Assembly: GCA_022712835.1 (NCBI GenBank)
Contig: JAFLJU010000472.1
Span: forward strand, 1-10,102
Direction of reading: 5' to 3'
Source: Desulfobacteraceae bacterium
GTDB lineage: Bacteria > Desulfobacterota > Desulfobacteria > Desulfobacterales > Desulfobacteraceae
Length of the DNA: 10,102 nt
Shown here: positions 5,705 through 10,102 of the stretch, in pieces
Layout: each line of letters opens with the position of its first letter
Position numbering within the stretch: the stretch's first letter is position 1
Program-made: the position numbers and the translations under genes
The notes under the pieces: generated by a model
Databases searched by the model: none
What the model saw: the letters and a program-made list of their open reading frames with translations, nothing else
Told to the model about the DNA's origin: nothing

Positions 5705-7099
5705 ATGGCCACACGAATTGAAATAGACACCATGGGTAAGATCGCTGTTCCCAGGGACTGCCTGTGGGGGGCACAGACCCAGCGGTCTCTGGAGAACTTT
5801 AAAATCGGTGATGAAATCATGCCTTTGGGGATTATTCAGGCCTTTGGATATTTGAAAAAAGCGAGTGCCATGGCCAATACCGACCTTGGTCTGCTTTCCC
5901 TTGAAAAATCAGACTTGATCTGCCAGGTCTGCGATACCATCATACAAGGAAAGCTTGATGATCACTTTCCATTAAAGGTGTGGCAGACAGGATCCGGAAC
6001 CCAGACCAATATGAACCTCAATGAGGTCATTGCTAACCAGGCCCATGTTTTGTCCGGTAAGAGATTGGGAGAGGGCACCTGTGAGATTCACCCCAACGAC
6101 GATGTAAATAAATCCCAGTCCTCTAATGATGCATTTCCCACGGCCATGCATATTGCAGCTTATTGCCAGCTTATGGAACATACCCTGCCAGGTCTGGAAA
6201 AATTGCACCAGGGTCTGGCCGAAAAAAGTGACGCCTGGCAGTCCATTGTTAAGACCGGAAGAACCCATTTTATGGATGCCGTTCCCCTGACTCTGGGTCA
6301 GGAGTTCTCCGGGTATGCCTTCATGGTGGACCAGGGGATTCAAAATTTAAAAGCAAGCCTGGCCCGTTTGTCCGGGTTGGCACTGGGGGGAACCGCTGTG
6401 GGAACCGGGCTCAACAGTCCTGCAGGATTCGATGTAAAGGTTGCCGGGATCATCGCCCAATTGACCGGGTATCCCTTTGTGACGGCAAAAAATAAATTTG
6501 AAGCCCTGGCTGCCCATGATGCCCTTGTGGCTTCCCACGGGGCTCTTAAATCCCTGGCGGTAAGTCTGATGAAAATTGCCAATGACATTCGGATGCTGGG
6601 GTCGGGCCCCAGGTGCGGTATCGGAGAATTGATCCTGCCGGCCAATGAACCCGGGTCCTCCATCATGCCGGGTAAGGTTAATCCCACCCAGACAGAAGCC
6701 ATGACCATGGTGTGTGCCCAGGTCATGGGAAATGATGTGACCATCAATATCAGCGGGGCCTCGGGCCATTTTGAACTCAACGTTTTCAAGCCGGTGATCA
6801 TCCATAATTATTTGCAGTCGGCAGGGCTGCTGGGGGATGCGGCCCTCTCCTTTTACGAAAATTGTGTGAAGGGGATTGTTCCCAACCATTTGGTCATTGA
6901 ACGTCATCTGTCCCAATCCTTGATGCTGGTGACAGCCTTAAATCCCGTCATCGGGTATGAAAAGGCAGCTCAAATAGCGAAAAAAGCCCATAAAGAGGGG
7001 ATTACCTTAAAACAGGCTTCCCTGGAACTTATGGTTTTATCAGAGGAGAAATTTGATGAATTGGTGGATCCGGGTAAAATGATTGGCCCCATGGAATAA
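5705..7099 (+). CDS. fumC: Class II fumarate hydratase
   Basis: Converts fumarate and water reversibly to L-malate in the citric-acid cycle, in the cytoplasm, as an iron-free homotetramer. At 464 aa it is nearly the length of E. coli FumC (467). Conserved blocks are all present: [17 protein letters not shown] (94-110), [14 protein letters not shown] (129-142), TGRTHFMDA (184-192, with the proton-relay His188) and the superfamily signature [12 protein letters not shown] (317-328), whose serine loop supplies the catalytic base. This pattern, with HPNDDVN and TGRTHFMDA, favours fumarase over aspartase or argininosuccinate lyase, although aspartate ammonia-lyase is the nearest alternative. A strong AGGAGG lies seven bases before ATG. 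Higher GC than the cassette genes marks the return to core chromosome. It appears to head a plus-strand gene group. Confidence 0.95.
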   Translation: MATRIEIDTMGKIAVPRDCLWGAQTQRSLENFKIGDEIMPLGIIQAFGYLKKASAMANTDLGLLSLEKSDLICQVCDTIIQGKLDDHFPLKVWQTGSGTQTNMNLNEVIANQAHVLSGKRLGEGTCEIHPNDDVNKSQSSNDAFPTAMHIAAYCQLMEHTLPGLEKLHQGLAEKSDAWQSIVKTGRTHFMDAVPLTLGQEFSGYAFMVDQGIQNLKASLARLSGLALGGTAVGTGLNSPAGFDVKVAGIIAQLTGYPFVTAKNKFEALAAHDALVASHGALKSLAVSLMKIANDIRMLGSGPRCGIGELILPANEPGSSIMPGKVNPTQTEAMTMVCAQVMGNDVTINISGASGHFELNVFKPVIIHNYLQSAGLLGDAALSFYENCVKGIVPNHLVIERHLSQSLMLVTALNPVIGYEKAAQIAKKAHKEGITLKQASLELMVLSEEKFDELVDPGKMIGPME

Positions 7100-7147
7100 G
7101 CTTAAAGAATTTACAGGCTCATAAATATAGACACAGGGAGGAAAAAA

Positions 7148-7360
7148 ATGGACCATGACGTGACAGTGTTTAAAGCATATCCATTTGTACCGGGTCAAAA
7201 AATACGGATTGAAGACTCCCCGCGATCCGGGGACTGGGAAGTCATAAAGGTGACCGAGCATAAGGTCACCCTTCGGTGCCCCATTTCAAAAAGAGAGATG
7301 GTCTGGAATAGGTTTTGCTATATGGCCGAGCAAAAAACTATGCCCTGGCCTACGGTTTAG
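7148..7360 (+). CDS. Hypothetical protein (70 aa)
   Basis: A small soluble protein that I do not recognise. It begins with a hydrophilic helix-poor segment and has a likely small beta-barrel character: alternating strands in KIRIEDSPRSGDWEVIKVTEHKVTLRCPISKREMVW suggest an SH3-like or TRASH-like fold, which is only an impression. It contains two Cys (CPI, RFCYM) that are not in a metal motif. GGGAGG ends eight bases before ATG, giving a good start. It follows fumC by 48 bases and has composition like fumC, so it is probably a genuine co-transcribed core gene rather than a chance frame. Confidence 0.7.
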   Translation: MDHDVTVFKAYPFVPGQKIRIEDSPRSGDWEVIKVTEHKVTLRCPISKREMVWNRFCYMAEQKTMPWPTV

Positions 7361-7420
7361 CCCGGGCAGACCCACCCAAGGCTCTGGATCAGAACTTGAT
7401 TGCGGTTGGTTAAGACAAAA

Positions 7421-7446
7421 GGAAGATAAATAAGGAAGATAAATAT
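7421..7446 (+). repeat. 13-bp tandem repeat over the reductase ribosome site
   Basis: GGAAGATAAATAA (7421-7433) is followed directly by GGAAGATAAATAT (7434-7446), one mismatch in 13. The second unit supplies the GGAAG Shine-Dalgarno and the first two bases of the start codon at 7445, so there are two possible ribosome landing sites. Slippage at this repeat would change spacing or copy number. Confidence 0.75.
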
Positions 7447-7948
7447 GGAAGTAATATTGCTCATGGCCATGACCCTGGACGGGAAAATTGCAAAGGATTC
7501 CAAGCAATTGGTGGATTGGACCGGGAAAGCAGATAAACAATACTTTGTCCAGGTGACCCGGGAGGCAGGCGTTGTCATCATGGGATCCAAAACATTTGAT
7601 ACCATTGGTAAGCCCCTGCCGGGCAGGAAAAATATTGTCCTGACCCGGAATCCGGACCGGAAAAGCCAAGAGGAGAACCTGATATTTACGGATCAGCCGC
7701 CCGGGCAAATTATAAAAGGGTTAAAGGAAGAAGGGTTTGAACGGGTGACCCTGATCGGTGGTGCGATTATAAATTCTCTGTTTGCAAAAGACGGCCTGAT
7801 CACCCAGATCCATGTGACCCTGGTGCCGGTATTGTTTGGAAGAGGGCTTTCCCTGTTTCGGGACCCCCTGGATCTTGCCCTGGAACTTGTGGAGAATCGG
7901 GAAATAGAAAAGGGGCATCTGCTGCTGGTTTACCGGGTGTTGCCATGA
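7445..7948 (+). CDS. Dihydrofolate reductase/RibD C-terminal family reductase
   Basis: A 167-aa cytoplasmic NADPH-dependent reductase-fold protein. Family features are the first strand and loop ILLMAMTLDGKIA (residues 4-16), VVIMGSKTFDTIGKPLPGRKNIVLTRNP (43-70) matching the DHFR phosphate-binding region, VTLIGGAIINSLF (101-113) corresponding to the glycine-rich dinucleotide loop, and VTLVPVLFGRGLSLF (124-138) near the C-terminus. The RibD_C branch (riboflavin reductase-like, often called dihydrofolate reductase family) fits better than true FolA because of the DGKIA start and the length. The physiological substrate cannot be assigned from sequence: pteridine, pyrimidine or dihydrofolate reduction are all possible. 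It overlaps the next small ORF by four bases (ATGA), and is separated from the 70-aa gene by 84 bases. Confidence 0.85.
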   Translation: MEVILLMAMTLDGKIAKDSKQLVDWTGKADKQYFVQVTREAGVVIMGSKTFDTIGKPLPGRKNIVLTRNPDRKSQEENLIFTDQPPGQIIKGLKEEGFERVTLIGGAIINSLFAKDGLITQIHVTLVPVLFGRGLSLFRDPLDLALELVENREIEKGHLLLVYRVLP

Positions 7949-8043
7949 GCCGAAAGAAAAAGAATCTTTTGGTCCGACTTCTTGAATGGATTGCAAAGGG
8001 GAACAAAAAGGCCGCCGAAAAGGGCGAATTGTGTAAGTCCTGA
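7945..8043 (+). CDS. Small basic peptide ORF overlapping the reductase (32 aa)
   Basis: A 32-codon ORF starting at the ATG of ATGA, where A-TGA is the stop of the reductase, and ending at TGA 8041-8043. The peptide begins MSRKKKNLLVRLLEWIAKG, continues through KKAAEKGE and ends LCKS. It would be strongly basic with an amphipathic helix (LLVRLLEWIAKG) and a single near-terminal Cys. There is no independent Shine-Dalgarno, so translation would rely on coupling to the reductase. I do not recognise a family, though small helical WIA-containing peptides next to metabolic genes look familiar. The overlap and helix pattern support it; the shortness and lack of conservation data limit confidence. Confidence 0.55.
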   Translation: MSRKKKNLLVRLLEWIAKGNKKAAEKGELCKS

Positions 8044-8059
8044 ATCAAGAAAAATTAAG

Positions 8060-8153
8060 GGATCAGTCTGATCCGATGTGATGAACAATAGATTGAAAAA
8101 TTTCTTGAATCTTCTTGGAAAGAAGATATACTCGCCCTTAGGAAAATCTTAAG
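8060..8153. promoter_or_regulatory. Cluster of three short palindromes
   Basis: Three inverted repeats occupy the gap before the next gene. GGATCAG-T-CTGATCC (8060-8074) is perfect. ATCTTCTT-GGA-AAGAAGAT (8109-8127) is perfect. CTTAGGA-AAA-TCTTAAG (8137-8153) has one mismatch. None is followed by a T-run, so these are not classic intrinsic terminators. They could be operators, RNA hairpins or a processing signal between the two gene groups. Confidence 0.5.
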
Positions 8154-8210
8154 AAGCGGTGGAGTAGTTTAACATAAATGGTTTTATAAACAAAACGATG
8201 GGCCATAAAT

Positions 8211-8633
8211 ATGAGTACAGTAAAAGGATTGTTGCAGAAGATTAATTTTGTAGAGGCGGATATGGAATTGCACAAACAAATTTTGTTTGCCATCCCATCG
8301 GAAAATAAATCGGAGATGGAAAAAGTTGTTAATAACATTGCCGCCCTGAAAAAACAGATTTGCGATCTTCGGGATGAAATCAAAGAGATGGATGTGGATG
8401 AGTACAATAAGATCATTGCCATTGAGCAGGCGGCCGAGCGATTCCGGCAGATATCCAAGGATAAAAAATTTGCCCAGGTCAAAACCCTGAATGAAGATCG
8501 CCAGTGTTTTATCACCTTCAGTGACGGCACACGGCTGGATTGCCTGGTGGCGGCAAAGGAAGAAAACGGGAATTGGACAGTTCTGACCATTGAGGGCGAA
8601 ACCAAAGAAATCCTGGGCAGCCTGATCCAATAA
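8211..8633 (+). CDS. Coiled-coil hypothetical protein (140 aa)
   Basis: A soluble 140-aa protein that I cannot assign to a named family. Residues about 20-80 are heptad-like and charged (MEKVVNNIAALKKQICDLRDEI), a probable coiled coil. Residues about 90-135 look like a beta domain (QCFITFSDGTRLDCLVAAKEENGNWTVLTIEGE). No signal peptide or membrane segment is seen. The ribosome site is poor: no good purine tract lies within ten bases of ATG 8211, and no better in-frame start exists. The gene sits between a palindrome cluster and the cytochrome gene, 31 bases before the latter's TTG. Codon use resembles its neighbours. Linkage to the cytochrome is positional only. Confidence 0.75.
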   Translation: MSTVKGLLQKINFVEADMELHKQILFAIPSENKSEMEKVVNNIAALKKQICDLRDEIKEMDVDEYNKIIAIEQAAERFRQISKDKKFAQVKTLNEDRQCFITFSDGTRLDCLVAAKEENGNWTVLTIEGETKEILGSLIQ

Positions 8634-8664
8634 CCTTGCGCTTTTAAAAAGATGGAGAAGTGTT

Positions 8665-10026
8665 TTGAAAAAATGTGTTAAACGTTTTCGGGCCCCGGGG
8701 CGGGTCCTGCTGGCAGTGAGCCTCGTATTCATGACCGCTCTTATGGCTGCGGTACCAGGGGCTGCCGCTCCGGTCAAAAAATTTGAGCTGGACCAATTCA
8801 TAGAGCCGGATACATGCGGCGGTTGCCATGGAGAAATCCAGGAGCAGTGGACCAATTCCATGCACAACTTGTCCCACAAGGACCCGGTATATAATCGGGT
8901 GGCCAAATTTCTGCGCAAAGGGCTGACCCAGGCAGGGGAAATTCAGGAAGCGGAGTCCTGCGTTAAATGCCATACACCGGTGGGGGTAGTCACGGGATTT
9001 CCTGAAAAACTTTCCGATGACCTGTCCCGTACCCCTGAAATTGCCACCCAGGGCATCCAATGCGATTATTGCCATTCTGCCGTGGATACCACCCGGATGT
9101 ACAACAATGGGCTGGTTCTTTCCCCGGGTCATGGCGAAGATGATCCCGGCGTGAAATATGGCCCCTTTGATGACTCAGAACCTGATTTCCATGAAGCGGC
9201 TTTTTCTAAACTCCACCAAAGTTCTGAAATTTGCGGTACCTGCCACAATGTCAAGCATGTGGCATTTGGGACAGATCTTGAGACCACCTATACGGAATGG
9301 GCCAATAGCCCCTACAACGATCCGGATCCTGACAAAAGGGTCGTCTGTCAGGGGTGCCACATGTATCAGCGGCCCGGAATCCCCGCCACAGGTTCCACGG
9401 ACCGGCCGAAAAATCCCGGGACTGCCACCGATTACAGTGTGGAGCGGCCTCATATTTTTACCCATTATTTTGTGGGGGGCAATACCGGGGTAACCGGTGA
9501 GTTCGGGGATAAAAATAAACAGGAAATGGCCGTGGCCCGGCTCCAGAATGCGGCAAAGATTTCCCTAAATACCGAAAAACTTGCCCAAAAACAATTGGAT
9601 GTAAGGGTCTCAAATACCGGGGCTGGCCATTCAATTCCCACCGGGGTGGGAGATTTAAGACAGGTATGGCTTGAAATCAGTATTCGGGATGCAAATCAGC
9701 AACTTGTTTTTCAATCCGGTTTTCTGGATCCGAAAAAAGAATTGCCCGATGACACGATCATTTTCAGGACAATCCTTGGGGATGGCAATGGCAATCCCGT
9801 GCTGAATCTGGCAAAGGCAAAACAGGTGCTGTCTGATAACAGAATCCCTGCCATGCAGACGGTGACCCAAACCATTCCCCTTGATTTTGTACCACAGAAA
9901 AATTTTGTGATAACCGTTAGGCTCCTCTATCGCGGGATGCCCCAGAAAATTTTAAACCTGATTCCGGGTGATTCCATTGGGCCTTTGCCCGTGGTGGAGA
10001 TGACAACTCTCACCCAAACCATTTAA
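8665..10026 (+). CDS. Secreted pentaheme c-type cytochrome
   Basis: A 453-aa exported multiheme cytochrome. The start is TTG at 8665, chosen because GGAGAAG (8654-8660) is well placed and no in-frame ATG gives a complete signal peptide. Residues 1-36 form a signal peptide: basic start, hydrophobic core VLLAVSLVFMTALMAAV, probable cleavage near AAA-P. Five CxxCH heme sites follow: C51-H55, C99-H103, C133-H137, C190-H194 and C228-H232. Further His residues, in MHNLSH (66-71) and RPHIFTHYF (261-269), are likely distal axial ligands. The C-terminal half is heme-free and beta-rich and contains AGHSIPTGVGDLRQVWLEI, a block I associate with cytochrome c554-like multiheme proteins. It probably works in periplasmic or extracytoplasmic electron transfer. 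The electron donor and acceptor are unknown. It is followed 20 bases later by another gene start. Confidence 0.9.
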   Translation: MKKCVKRFRAPGRVLLAVSLVFMTALMAAVPGAAAPVKKFELDQFIEPDTCGGCHGEIQEQWTNSMHNLSHKDPVYNRVAKFLRKGLTQAGEIQEAESCVKCHTPVGVVTGFPEKLSDDLSRTPEIATQGIQCDYCHSAVDTTRMYNNGLVLSPGHGEDDPGVKYGPFDDSEPDFHEAAFSKLHQSSEICGTCHNVKHVAFGTDLETTYTEWANSPYNDPDPDKRVVCQGCHMYQRPGIPATGSTDRPKNPGTATDYSVERPHIFTHYFVGGNTGVTGEFGDKNKQEMAVARLQNAAKISLNTEKLAQKQLDVRVSNTGAGHSIPTGVGDLRQVWLEISIRDANQQLVFQSGFLDPKKELPDDTIIFRTILGDGNGNPVLNLAKAKQVLSDNRIPAMQTVTQTIPLDFVPQKNFVITVRLLYRGMPQKILNLIPGDSIGPLPVVEMTTLTQTI

Positions 10027-10046
10027 TTGGCAAAAGGGAGGGATGT

Positions 10047-10102
10047 ATGGAACGTTGGTATAATATTCGCTTTCGACCGATAGTCTGTCTGAGTATCTGC
10101 CT
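10047..10102 (+). CDS. Partial gene, N-terminus only, probably exported or membrane protein
   Basis: Eighteen codons are visible before the window ends: MERWYNIRFRPIVCLSIC, in frame to the edge. GGGAGGG lies five to eleven bases before ATG 10047, a strong ribosome site, and the distance from the cytochrome stop is 20 bases, so it is likely in the same operon. The basic start followed by a hydrophobic run would suit a signal sequence or first membrane segment, fitting a partner of the cytochrome. Function cannot be called. Confidence 0.6.
   Translation, partial: MERWYNIRFRPIVCLSIC

Noticed and set aside
5514..5726. 70-aa plus-strand frame ending inside fumC
   Set aside because: It starts within the palindrome, has no ribosome site and overlaps the fumC start in another frame.
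6340..6916. Long minus-strand frames opposite fumC (6340-6801 and 6347-6916)
   Set aside because: They mirror a certain fumarase gene, have no domains or ribosome sites, and arise from GC-biased codon positions.
8184..8918. 244-aa minus-strand frame
   Set aside because: It runs antisense across two supported plus-strand genes (coiled-coil protein and cytochrome) and has no recognisable domain.

Overview
The window reads as a chromosomal integron cassette array with foreign-looking genes (about 1-5280), joined to ordinary core-genome sequence (about 5700-10102). The core part has a class II fumarase, a five-heme secreted c-type cytochrome and moderate GC. This suggests an anaerobic, cytochrome-rich bacterium, with the Desulfobacterales (sulfate-reducing Desulfobacterota) as my best guess. 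That placement is inference; there is no rRNA or other marker gene. The cassette half is visibly more AT-rich than the half from fumC onward.

Region 1-3340 is the cassette array. At the left edge is the 5' end of a group II intron on the minus strand, abutting the bottom strand of an attC site (about 141-205). This is the arrangement known for group IIC-attC introns. Rightward, all on the plus strand, come a 104-aa acidic orphan (224-538) with its attC (533-615), a DUF4268/nuclease-like protein (1129-2058) with its attC (2070-2144), and a DUF4238 protein (2155-3243) with its attC (3244-3303, possibly to 3339). Cassettes 1 and 3 obey the cassette-edge rule exactly: the core site at the start of the cassette is the reverse complement of the inverse core site in its own attC. 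Cassette 2 does not obey it, which hints at a hidden or rearranged junction in its leader. The integrase and attI are not in the window and would be expected to the left.

Region 3334-5704 is AT-rich and has no clear attC of its own. It holds a HEPN-domain protein with two C-terminal zinc-ribbon-like Cys clusters (4117-4863) and a 94-aa protein resembling the N-terminal core-binding domain of tyrosine recombinases (4945-5229). The most unusual feature is a diverged noncoding repeat present three times in the same orientation (609-856, 3333-3480, 5279-5480). The first two copies begin at an attC core site and the third begins at a core-like heptamer.

Region 5705-10102 is a co-directional plus-strand run: fumC, a 70-aa hypothetical, a DHFR/RibD-like reductase, a 32-codon ORF overlapping the reductase stop by ATGA, a coiled-coil hypothetical, the pentaheme cytochrome, and the start of a further gene cut by the window edge. 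fumC to the 32-codon ORF probably form one transcription unit. The cytochrome and the following gene look like a second unit, probably encoding a periplasmic electron-transfer module.
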